From Hymenopellis radicata (taxonomy: Eukaryota; Basidiomycota; Agaricomycetes; Agaricales; Physalacriaceae), in assembly GCA_015501595.1 (NCBI GenBank), contig JADNRX010001224.1, positions 1 through 12,411 of the forward strand: 12,411 nt of DNA, read 5' to 3'. The notes under the pieces were generated by a model. That model was given only the letters and a program-made list of their open reading frames with translations. It was not told the DNA's origin and made no database searches. Each line of letters opens with the position of its first letter. The first letter of the stretch is position 1. Positions 1-8,643 of this stretch are shown one piece after another. The position numbers and the translations under genes are program-made.

Positions 1-17
1 GTGGTCGACTCCGAACG

Positions 18-135
18 ACTCGTCGTCGCGTCCATCTCGCGTCATCCGCCTCATCGCATCGCATCCCCCTCCTCATCGCATCATCATCGTGTCGTCGTCG
101 TCGTCATCCTCATTCTCATCCATCGTCGGCACCGC
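18..135. repeat. TCG/TCATCG-rich low-complexity tract
   Basis: The stretch is made almost entirely of TCG, TCATCG and CATC runs, for example a GTCGTCGTCGTCGTCATC segment near 91-108. An open frame crosses it only because the repeat lacks stops; its product would be Ser/His/Val repeats with no domain. It is best read as a microsatellite-like tract. Confidence 0.8.
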
Positions 136-206
136 AATCCAGTTGGTGTCGGCAATCCGGTGATTGGATCGTGTGCTGCCCGTTTGCGGGGCTTACGTGT
201 CCTATC

Positions 207-300
207 GACGCCGACTCAAAGTCGAGCGTCGGTCATGTCGGCGCCGACTTGAAGTCGAGCGCCGATAGCGTCGTCGCCGACCTGAAGTCGAGCAACGAGT
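207..300. repeat. ~35-bp tandem repeat, about three units
   Basis: Three consecutive imperfect units each contain GCCGACxTxAAGTCGAGC, starting near 210, 244 and 279. The middle unit holds the near-palindrome CGACTTGAAGTCG. Spacing between cores is about 34-35 bp. There are no unique spacers and the units diverge, so this is an ordinary tandem repeat. The flanking stretch 301-582 shows nothing else that I can support. Confidence 0.7.
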
Positions 301-582
301 GTCCGTAGGTAGTCCAGTGGTGCTCCAGCTCTGCTGCTAGCGCAGAGCCAGCAGCAGCAGGCCCGGCACAAAGCCGAGGCCAAAGACACACCCCACAGGC
401 TGCCTGACAATCGTCAGAGCAGCGGGGGCGACAATCGTCGCTCCCCAGGTGGTCGTGGTGGTGGTTACAAGAGAGAGAAACCACCCGATCAGACGCTTAC
501 GCGTCGCTTCGGATCTCGGGCCGGATCGCCGGATCAGGCGAAATAGTCGCGCATGGCTCGTTTGAGCGACGCAAGGGCCCGT

Positions 583-797
583 TTGACTTGCAAAAAATTT
601 GTAAATTCAACTAAAATATATCTCTAAATATTTGCGAGTCACCGTGTGATGACTCGTGGTCGACAGACCGAAACTCAGACTCGCGACCAGACTCGTGACT
701 CCGTGACTCGCGAGTCACGCGAGTGCGAACGCCGACGTGCCCGACGCGAGTCGAGTCACCAGATGACTTGGTGACTCGGTGACTCGTTGATCTCTAA
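583..797. repeat. GAGTCA/TGACTC palindromic repeat element, candidate mobile element
   Basis: An AT-rich segment (about 583-640) is followed by a block with about eight copies of GAGTCA or its complement TGACTC. A perfect 18-bp palindrome, CGTGACTCGCGAGTCACG, lies at 702-719. The block ends with GTTGATCTCTAAT exactly where homology of AAA-ATPase-like copy 1 stops. This suggests an inserted repeat that truncated that gene, but I could not identify matching ends or a target duplication, so the left boundary is approximate. Confidence 0.5.
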
Positions 798-1925
798 TCC
801 ATGTACCCGTTCATCGCATCTTCGAAGCTCTCTGCAGTCCCCTCGAATGCGCACATCATATCGACGATACTGGTGCTTGAGCGAGGAGGAAGGCGATGAC
901 CCAAAAGTCGAGTAACGATATCCTGTGAATTGATTTCACAAGAAAAGCTCGCGGTAGACATGGACGTCCTTTGCCCAAAGCCAGCAGGTCGTCGAACTAA
1001 GCTCAGTTTCCTGTGAGTATCGCCGCTGGATCGTCGAGCGGGGCATAGCGAGTGCACGAAGGCAACTTGTTGACGCATATCGGGCCCTCGCATTGCAGTA
1101 ACGAGTGGAAAACGGCGGAGGGACTTGGTATATATTACACGACATTCAGATTACTGTAGTATTACTACCATAGGTTCGCATCACAGGTCACAAGGCCTCA
1201 TGATGCGAACCTAATTGTAGTTGGTCACTAGGTCACAAGGCTCTGTGAACATGTCTAAAATGGGTCACAAATCTGACTTAATCTAAATTTTGCTTCTTCG
1301 GCCCAATTTTAGTAGTTTTTTCTTTCATTTTGCTCTATTTAGGATGAAAATTGTCTATTTCTGCTGTTTGTATCTACTTTATAGGTAAAATTAAGCTAAA
1401 AAAGCAGAAAGTTAAAAATCTCAATGAACATAATTTTTTTAGGTCACACACTTTTGGCCACCATGAACATGCTACTTAACATGTTCATGAGGTCACAGGT
1501 CACACCCTGTGAACCTATGGTCGAAATACTACAGTAGGCTAAGTCTCGAGTTGACGCCACTTACTGGTTCATCACCAACGGTCTTAACGAAATATGAGCC
1601 TGACGAAATGGGCGGGCGGGCATCGATGAACATGCCCTCCATATCAAGTAGGGGCTCCGGGGGAATTGGGTAGCACTGGTCTAGAGAAAGCATGGACGGC
1701 GGCCTAGCGAAACCGGGAAAAGTCTGTTGGGAGAGTGTACTAGAGACCACACTTGCTTGACGACCTCTTCCTTGCTTGACGACCTCTCCCTTGCCATTAG
1801 GCCTCGACGAAGGCGAGAGAATTCGAAATTCTACACGGTCGTCAACAAGAGTCGTGTCTGAGGAATCTGATTGCTTTATTAGCACAAGTCAAGATGAAAG
1901 CTGTCCGCGTCGTACCAGAATGCAC
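794..1925 (-). pseudogene. AAA-ATPase-like gene, copy 1: truncated and frameshifted
   Basis: This is a minus-strand relic of the same gene as copy 2 (6933-8415). Homology starts near 1925 and reads CANKAIRFL (copy 2: CANATIRFL). A frame change follows, then an exon (about 1885-1565) ending ..SYFVKTVGDEP at donor GTAAGT. A 441-nt intron (1124-1564) contains the MITE. The next exon (1123-794) carries FVHSLCP and RKLSLVRRPAGFGQR, matching copy 2 at FIHSLYP and RKLSLVRRPSGFGQR. The P-loop-like motif has Gln (codon 971-973) where AAA ATPases have Lys. Homology ends at ..NGYMD followed by a stop, at the edge of the GAGTCA repeat, so the Walker B half and C-terminus are missing. I assign the family (basidiomycete AAA-ATPase-like, PF09820 type) from pattern recognition only. 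Confidence 0.6.
1154..1534. mobile_element. 381-bp MITE with TA target duplication
   Basis: The ends form 24-nt terminal inverted repeats with two mismatches: CTGTAGTATTACTACCATAG.. at 1154-1177 against the complement of 1511-1534. TA dinucleotides flank both ends (1152-1153 and 1535-1536), as expected for Tc1/mariner-type insertion. Inside there is a 13-bp stem at 1171-1183/1201-1213 and a perfect 10-bp stem CATGAACATG/CATGTTCATG at 1462-1471/1480-1489. The motif GGTCACA recurs about six times, clustered toward both ends. The element is AT-rich in the middle and has no coding capacity. It lies entirely within the intron of copy 1. Confidence 0.85.
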
Positions 1926-2256
1926 AGAGTGCACAGACGGCATCACGGATAGGCTAGCAAATTGAACGCGTCGGGGAGGAAGTCGTTCATTCTGGTATAT
2001 GTGGGTCGGATATTTGAAACTCCGCGGGGCTTTCTCAGGACCGATCACGTGAGCTCACGCAATCCAAACAATTTGAGCGCCACATCCTTGGATAAAACGA
2101 TGAGAATGGGGAGGCAATTGCTGGTGACTTGCACGTCTTGGTCGTCATAGTCAGTGCAGGAATCTGTGTTCTGGCAAGACGATCCAAACGTTATCTCAAA
2201 CCGAAGAAAACTCAAAAACGTTATTTTCCCGTCAGCACATCTGGAAAATGCATACA
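1926..2256. other. No supported gene
   Basis: Short open frames on both strands here have no recognisable domain and no convincing splice structure. Nothing else was seen. Confidence 0.4.
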
Positions 2257-2333
2257 CTCTATGTAGCTCTACAGTACCCCGGTAGTACCTATAGCAGTCG
2301 TAGATCAACCCCCGTTACATAGAGCTACATAGA
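2257..2333. repeat. Inverted repeat (hairpin)
   Basis: CTCTATGTAGCTCTA at 2257-2271 is complementary over 14 bases to TAGAGCTACATAGA at 2320-2333. The right arm overlaps the left end of the ~1-kb candidate element that follows. It may be a small nested foldback element or a duplicated transposon end. Confidence 0.6.
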
Positions 2334-3328
2334 ACAGGCTGTTCTACCGTAGTTGCCGTACCTGTCTCTACCAATGTATGGTGCTATCATTCTACTAGCA
2401 TATGAGACTACTGATTGCAAGTGGGTCAGTCATTCTATCGGGGTCCAGCTGGAACACTGCTGGTCCCTTTGTGCCCACCGGCGGTGCCCTCGATATTCCT
2501 TGCCAGTATGGTTGGCAGCGTCGTCGGTTGCTGAGAAGAATATTTTCGAGACAGTAAAGGAGCGTAAAGAGTGGTTGAAATCATTTGTTATTGAGGTATG
2601 TACATGTGCGATATGTAAAGTAGATGATTGGGTGCCAGACGGGCGGGCCTTCTCCCTCGCCGCGACGCGCACAGGCAACGGTACCCCCCGGGCTCCGGCA
2701 CCGATTCATGTAGGTTGTTGTGCCATAAATTGTCCTGAGAGCATACCGCTCTGTATGGTAGTGACGGTGAAGGCGGACGAGGCGGTAACGGCGATAATCG
2801 TGAGTACCGGTATGAATAGGTGGATGATCCGAGCGATGGAAGGCGCTTAACATTCGCAAGACCTTTGGCAATGTCAGCAAGTGTAGCAAGCTAGAGATGG
2901 AGTGGCTCACCTATCGTATTTGATACGGTCATCGTACGGAGCCGTCGAACCTATGCATTCCAAGTTGATGGTGGGAGGTGGAGAAAGCATCACGGTACGG
3001 TGGGTGACTGGAGTCTTGCAGTTATAGGCACGCAACTAGACGGACTTAGCAAAAAAAAAAATGATTAGTCCTGATGTATCCGTGTAGTCATTCGATTCGG
3101 ATTTGTGGCAGGGAGATGATGGTGGAAGGAAACACACTACGGAAGACTACAGGTCTACGGGTGCTATAGCCATATGCGGAACATTCCACGGCTTGATCAC
3201 CGCATTGCCTCCGAACACCATCATTTTCGCGCATGCCGCACTCTCCTGGTATCCTCCCATATTCCCTGGTAGAACCTATAGAAAACGGACACTACTGTAG
3301 AATTGCCCTTCTCCTGGAGCTCTATGTA
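2316..3328. mobile_element. Candidate ~1-kb non-autonomous DNA transposon with degenerate inverted ends
   Basis: TACATAGAGCT at 2316-2326 is a perfect inverted match to AGCTCTATGTA at 3318-3328. The similarity continues inward: over 44 aligned bases about 31 agree, including TTCTAC(C/A)GTAGT near 2342 and its complement near 3292. If TA at 2316-2317 and 3327-3328 is the target duplication, the element is about 1.0 kb. Open frames inside (up to 165 codons on the plus strand at 2353-2850) show no transposase motif. The segment 3329-3620 to its right shows no gene. Confidence 0.4.
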
Positions 3329-3620
3329 GCCAGAAGGCATTTCCAGATGCAAGAAGCATTAGTGCAGCTTACAGCTTGGTGTCTTGGAATCATTGCAATC
3401 ACTGTAGTTTAACCATGGACTCTTATTTATGTAGAAGTATATATTCATGTATGTATTGAACCAATCTACTCCGTTACTCAATTGCAGCGCCGTCTGTACG
3501 ACCTCCAGCCGGTGAAATCCCTTAACTGACTTGATAGAACCGACCGAACGCGCTTCCCAACCCGAGCCTCATCCACCTCTGGATGTCGTTCAGGTGTAGG
3601 TATAGGAAACGACATCCGAA

Positions 3621-3845
3621 CATCAGCAAAACAGCAAACACATCTTTTTGGTCTTGGTCTTGCGCGGCCCGTCTTTCCGAGTCTTAGTCTTGCGGCGCGA
3701 ATCTTTCCGGTCTTGCTCTTGCAGGCCGACATCTTTTCAGTCTTTCTCTTGCCGTCTTGTAGCTTCCCGACTATTCTTATTCTTGCTGTCTTAATTTGTT
3801 CTTGCCACAGGTTCACAAATTTGAGAAAAAACATAAGTTATATTC
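3621..3845 (+). repeat. GTCTT-rich dispersed repeat, copy A
   Basis: It starts with CATCAGCAAAACAGC, continues as a run of TCTT/GTCTTG motifs to about 3800, and ends with TTCTTGCC..GGTTC.C.AATTT. The same start, core and end are found in reverse orientation at 5285-5515. The Lys/Arg-rich minus-strand open frame across it (3478-3834) is a by-product of the repeat. Confidence 0.65.
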
Positions 3846-4660
3846 GAGTCACATAAGCACATTACGCCAAAGACTCCGAAAGAGCACATCTCGCGCCAGT
3901 CAACGCTGGGAGGCCCAAGAAACTAAGCGTACGCGGACTGGACTGTGCCGGACCAATGTCGTGTAGTCAAACTGCGTTATTGAAGACAGCGTTGGACGCG
4001 GAGGGTGGTTTTGTTGTGGGTAGTACACGTACTGGTGTAGAGCCCGACAAAAACACCAGTCAATGGTGGGGTCAAGGGCATGGACGTCGACACGTCATCG
4101 CGGTACAAACTTGCGGCGCTGCTAAGTAGCGGATACGGCAGTTGAGATCTGAAGTTGTGAGCACGCCGAGAGCGCTCGCACGGAGGGATACAAACGTACC
4201 CGCAGATAGCGCAACACCAAATCCTATGCCCCATCAGCATCTTGACGCCACTCTCGGCGTGGCAGTGAGGTATGGCGCATTTTGATGCCGCCTCCATCTG
4301 CAACGGCGCTCAAATTTTGCAGGTACTGCGATGGGGGTGGGCTTACGCGTCGCCATAAGCCGTCGTGCGATTTCGCAATGCAGAAAGGAAGAAACAATGA
4401 AAGCAAGGGAAGGGAGATGGCCGAGGTTGGTCCCGGGAATTCCAGACAGTTGGAGTCTTTCTTTGTCGTCGTGGGCAGGACCAAGTGCGAGGACTTGGAC
4501 AAAATTGGAAGCGATCGCGTGGTCCGTGCGCGCCAGTGACGCAATCGGCCACGTGAATGTTCACTTTCCTTTTTTTCAAAGGCCGCCAGTTCTTTCTTGC
4601 CTCCCTCCCTCCAACACCTCCAGCGTGCGCCCACCCTCCCAAGGCTACGCTTCAACGCTG
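3846..4660. other. No confidently supported gene
   Basis: Open frames exist on both strands. A plus frame at 4285-4539 has a Cys/His cluster (FCRYCDGG..HKPSC), and a minus frame at 3977-4303 is Cys-rich. They overlap, neither has a recognisable full domain or splice context, and I do not call either. A CACGTG E-box at 4551-4556 followed by a pyrimidine-rich run (about 4560-4578) could be the promoter of the exon chain that follows. Confidence 0.35.
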
Positions 4661-4676
4661 ATGCTACCAGCGACGC

Positions 4677-5120
4677 GTGCGCCTACGTCCACATGCGCTA
4701 CACGACGCAGATTCGGACAAGGAAACAAGTAATCGCACCCAGACCTGGACGAGGGAACAAGCAATCCCGCCGGCCGATGCGGACATCGACACTAAAAGAA
4801 GAGGTGGCGGCTATGATGCCGATAAGGATGCATGTACTCTCCTGGTGTGTGTCTATTTTGTCTATCTCTGGCCTGGCGTACTAACTTGCTACCATGCAGT
4901 CCTTTCCCTTGAGGACATCGTTTTACAAGATGTGCGTATCACCCAGTTCTATGCTTTTATCCATCTGACTCCCTTCACAGTCCTTCACGCTCTGGAAATC
5001 TCAGCAGTGACTGGTTCATCCTACCCGTACGTCGCCCTCTTTCATTGACATATTGTCCATCTTCTGATACCATGGTTGTAGTTCCGGACACGAGCGCTTA
5101 ACCGATGGCAGCCACCGTGA
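4677..5120 (+). CDS. Possible small spliced gene or gene end, unknown function
   Basis: I do not recognise the product. The case is splice structure. An open frame ends at 4844, followed by an intron at 4845-4899 (55 nt, donor GTGTGT, perfect branch site TACTAAC at 4879-4885, acceptor GCAG). Then come a 32-nt exon (4900-4931), an intron at 4932-4980 (49 nt, GTGCGT, CTGAC, CACAG), a 46-nt exon (4981-5026), an intron at 5027-5081 (55 nt, GTACGT, CTGAT, GTAG) and a last exon to a TGA at 5118-5120. With these introns removed the frame stays open: the spliced end reads SFPLRTSFYKIPSRSG.., then ..DWFILPFRTRALNRW. The first exon is Asp/Thr-rich. Its start is uncertain because 4677 is GTG and no in-frame ATG follows, so an upstream exon may exist. 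Other splice choices give different short ends. Confidence 0.35.
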
Positions 5121-5284
5121 GAGGCGGTGATCAACGATGACCGGCCAGTGGATGAAGGGGTCATGGATGCGGGAGTGGCAAGGAAAGGTATTTGAATGCG
5201 GTGCTGCGTTCACGGTGAGTATGGTACATAGTATATTATTAGTATATGTTTATCAGGTACATATCTGCGCAATGAATATCGATT

Positions 5285-5515
5285 TCATATAATATTTCGT
5301 GTAAGAATAAATTCGAGAACCCGGCAAGACGCAAAAGATGTGGTGAAACCCGTCTTGTCAAAGACTGAGTTCGTCTTGCATAAGATTTCAGAAATCCCAA
5401 CAAGAATTGTAACCTGGCTTCTGCAAGACTTTTGGTCTTTCTGGTCTTTTTGGTCTTTTTGAGCTTGCGGCAAGACCAAAAAGACGGGAAAGACGCGTTA
5501 GCTGTTTTGCTGATG
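5285..5515 (-). repeat. GTCTT-rich dispersed repeat, copy B, inverted relative to copy A
   Basis: Read on the minus strand it begins CATCAGCAAAACAGCTAAC at 5515, continues with GTCTT/GGTCTT motifs, and ends near 5285 with GTCTTGCCGGGTTCTCGAATT. The start and end match copy A, while the core differs in motif number and order, as expected of a variable repeat core. Confidence 0.65.
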
Positions 5516-5608
5516 AAGATCGTACGAGACAAACCGCGTTTTCAGCTCGCTATGCAAGCCTTTTAACAATAGCTCATGCGACGACAATGGAAATGGAGAT
5601 CCTTACCT

Positions 5609-6600
5609 TCAGTTCTTCGAAGCGTCGTCCGTCGTCTTGGCGGTCCTTGCACAAAGCTGAGCATCCGCGAATTCCCAAATATCCCTTCCCCGCATATATA
5701 CCCAATAGTCCCAATCTGGTCCGGTCTGATAACAGGCCACTCCTTCTACATCCGAAAGCCAGCATTCTGGGCCCACGATGATGAATTTAGGGTCCTCCAA
5801 GGAAGCACCAAAATCCGATACGGTCCAATCCAGAGGTGATCCCAGAGTCGGACCTCCAGAGGTTTTCAATTCGATGATTAAAGCTTTGAAACTGGACGGC
5901 GCATTGGAAAGCACGCTCTGTGCGAAGTGACTCGCCCAAGGTGGTGGATCAGGTAGGTAGAAGCCAAACATGATGTGCGTTAGGAATGGACATCGCGCAA
6001 AGACGCCTCTCCAGAGCGACTCGGACGACTCGGATTGGGCAGAGAAATCCTCAGCCATCCAGGCCTTGTTTGAACGAAATATGACGTTGAGATGCGTGAT
6101 ACTGTGGGGAAGGAGGGTATCCACCGTTTCGAGAGTCAAGTCGGCGAAAGAGAAGTATTCGGGACGAAGCCTGTCGATGTACGGCAGTAGGGCGGCGGTT
6201 TTGCACCACCACACTATAGAGACGGCGTCTATGGCAATTTCCAAAAGGCAGAAGAGGTCTTCCTCCTCATAGTTAAAGTCATAATAGACGCAGAGCTGTT
6301 TAACGCATCTGGTGATGAATGTCTGGGCATTGCGATCTCGCAAACGAAATGCATGTGCAAGTCGGAGAGCCGCTGAGCCACAATCTATCACGATAGAGTG
6401 ATAGATGAGGGGCTCGATCCTGTTGATATTTAAGGATCAGTTAAGCTATTAACTGGATGGAAGGCTTACCAGGTATGTACCGTTTTGGAGACAAGGACGA
6501 GGCGGCACGCGTCATTCCTATCGTGGACTGCAGTCGTCTCGAGAATTTTGCGAGCAATATCCACTGGGATTTCAGGAAACGAGGAGACCCCTGTTGACAT
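5609..6600 (-). CDS. F-box-like domain protein, two exons
   Basis: The gene encodes a predicted 313-aa protein. Exon 1 (6600-6470) starts at ATG and reads STGVSSFPEIPVDIARKIL.., an F-box-like helix pattern, to ..VSKTVHT. A 50-nt intron (6420-6469, donor GTAAGC, acceptor ACAG) splits the Trp codon of VHTWIEPLIYHSIV, and exon 2 (6419-5609) runs open to TGA. This LPxE/IPxDIARKIL..LVSK..W.EPLIY layout is typical of the large family of basidiomycete F-box-like proteins, whose C-terminal parts are variable and often read as degenerate leucine-rich or unknown folds. The expected role is substrate choice by an SCF ubiquitin ligase, but no substrate can be inferred. The last residues (..AKTTDDASKN) end just before a good donor (AAG/GTAAGG), and the alternative frame reads RRFEELK. 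The natural C-terminus may therefore be slightly different. Confidence 0.7.
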
Positions 6601-6932
6601 GATGGCAGGAGCTGAAGAGGGATGGCCATCGCGACGTGAGTCCTCTCTCCATCCCGTTTCAGAACACCCGAACTGTCATGGACATTTCATCAAATTCGAC
6701 ACGTACTTATGGAGGGGAAATCAGACCGTGGCCACGTGCTATGAGGGCAACCATAGCAGTAAGTACGCTTGACGCAGCTTTCGGAGAAGACGGCAACCGT
6801 TCAATTCAGGATTGGTTCGAACTGCTTTCCCAGAAACGAAACATGTGAATCATATCAAGTGCATCGTATAGTACTAGGTATGTGCAGACTACAAATGTGA
6901 TGAAAGTGAATACCAGAGACGGTGGCCATGCT
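6601..6932. other. Intergenic gap between copy 2 and the F-box gene
   Basis: This 332-bp stretch must hold the promoter of the minus-strand F-box gene and the 3' end of copy 2. I see no clear TATA box. Plus-strand open frames here are antisense shadows without recognisable content. Confidence 0.4.
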
Positions 6933-8415
6933 CTAGTGGTCTTCGTAGTCACTTCCTAAATCAAGAGGCTCTGGGCTCGGGAACCTAGCAGGCAATCCGT
7001 TCTGCTCCCGCAATGCGGTGAGGACACCGTCAACCTAGTATTCGACATATTTCCCTTCAGGATCATGATACTTCGCACAGCTGCTTTGAACCGCTCCCAA
7101 ACATCGTGCGCGCTGTTCGGCCGTTGGGAGGACCTCACCAGCCAGCGCCGTGACCTCGTCCCACGTATAGCCAAACGCGCCATGAACGCAGCCTTCATGT
7201 GAAATATCGCAAGCGATGCTGTCGAAGAGAAGCCGAGCGGAAACGCTTCCCGAGCCCATGATGGTTCATCAGAGACAGGTTTGCCCAATATTATCCCGCC
7301 GGCAATGACCTGGTCGTCAATTCCACTGGCGATGGGGCGCACAAGGCGGAAGAAGATCGCGTTAACGATGTCTTTTAGGGTTTCTGGTGTTGAATTGATG
7401 AGCGGAAGATTGAAATCTTCGACGGTGACGATGAGCTGATATCCTGCATTAGTAACGCACTCCTAGACGAGGGATCAGTACTGAACACAGGATAGTAGCG
7501 GAGCGACGAACTAGGACCCACAAGAATATACCAGAGGACGAACCATTTAAAGGAATCTCGGCAATCTCTTCTAGGGAGAGGTCAAGCTGTATGGAGGATG
7601 AGCGAAGAAAGTCCTTCAGGACGCGACTCATGTAGGCGTTTATCGAAGAATCAGGGCCATGCGCGCGCTGTGCAAATGCTTCGGCCATATCGATGAAGAG
7701 GGTGAGGTACTTTGCTTGTAGTGATGGAGAGGGACCGAAAAAGCGTGTGAACACTTTCTCTGAATGGACGCTCCAGGCAAATGGAGCCGTCGTCACGAAG
7801 AGTCTTTGCCCGAAGCCACTGGGGCGACGAACCAAGCTCAGTTTGCGCTCATAATGACGCCCAACCTGCCGAATCGGATATAGAGAATGAATGAAGGACA
7901 GCCTGTTCGCCCAGACAGCACCTGGACGTTGCAGGAGAATTGGAAAGGTGTCAAGGGGAACCGGAATCTCCTATACATGGGTTAGAGCGGCCCAAGGCCC
8001 TGTTACAGTCTGTGCTTACTGACGATGAGCTACCTGCGGTTTTGAATAAATGGGGACCAATTGGAATAGGCGGCTCGTCTCCGTACAGATGTGTGATGTC
8101 GACCGTCAGGTCGTGTGCAGTGCACGTCCTCATCACAATGAGCTGTGTTAATGGCAGCGCGGCCAAGGACTATAGCGCTGGGCGGAGCTGATAGAGAGCG
8201 TTCGGCGGCTGTTGCGTGAGGAATCTAATTGTTGCATTAGCACAATTTACATCATTGAAAACGACCAAGTCTAACCAATGTTTCTGTAGCAAGTCGTGAA
8301 ACAGTGAAGAGATGCTATGTGTCCGGTAAGCGGCGGGGTAAAGAAGCAAAGAAATCGCCACGTTACCATTTAAGAAGGTACAACAAAGACGGCCACATTC
8401 ATACAGTGAGGACAA
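6933..8415 (-). pseudogene. AAA-ATPase-like gene, copy 2: near full length but broken
   Basis: Exon 1 (about 8415-8020; no in-frame ATG, so the true 5' exon is unknown) carries WLDLVVFNDVNCANATIRFL, an in-frame TAG at 8170-8172, then HLFKTAG. Introns are 7971-8019 (49 nt, GTAAGC..ATAG) and 7444-7531 (88 nt, GTATAT..TAATGCAG). Exon 2 (7970-7532) carries RKLSLVRRPSGFGQR, a P-loop-like motif with Gln (codon 7806-7808) replacing Lys. Exon 3 starts with YQLIVTVEDFNLPL, the position of Walker B. A frame change near 7230-7240 precedes DISHEGCVHGAFGYTWDEV, a conserved stretch of AAA-ATPase-like proteins. A second in-frame TAG (7035-7037) precedes ..LDLGSDYEDH and the final TAG (6933-6935). The family is basidiomycete AAA-ATPase-like (PF09820 type) by recognition. 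With two stops and one shift it is probably a pseudogene. Confidence 0.6.
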
Positions 8416-8643
8416 AGAGCGGCCTATAACGCAAATTACATATCTGGAAGTAAAGAGTCAACAGGAACAAATGGACAAACCGAGGCGAACTCTGACAGCA
8501 AGATTCGCAGCAAACGGAGTTTTACCAACTGCTGCGCCATGTCGACGCGCCCGGACAGTACTTGCCACACAGAAAAGGGAATCGGAGGAAACGAGATCGC
8601 TATAGCAGGGTACACAGCATACAGTAATGTAGAATAACACAAC

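Noticed and set aside
1..252. Open frame of 83 codons at the left edge
   Set aside because: It is the translation of a TCG/TCATCG repeat, with no domain and no ATG start.
207..300. CRISPR-like spacing of ~35-bp repeats
   Set aside because: The units are contiguous and divergent with no unique spacers, and the genome is eukaryotic.
2353..2850. 165-codon plus-strand open frame
   Set aside because: No recognisable domain, overlapping minus-strand frames of similar quality, and it lies inside a candidate non-autonomous element.
3478..3834. 118-codon Lys/Arg-rich minus-strand open frame
   Set aside because: It is produced by the GTCTT-rich repeat and not by a conserved coding sequence.
3977..4539. 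Cys/His clusters suggesting zinc fingers on both strands
   Set aside because: The two frames overlap in opposite orientation, the spacings fit no family I know, and there is no supporting splice structure.
6805..6830. GGTTCGAA resembling a tRNA B box
   Set aside because: No matching A box, acceptor stem or anticodon arm could be drawn upstream.
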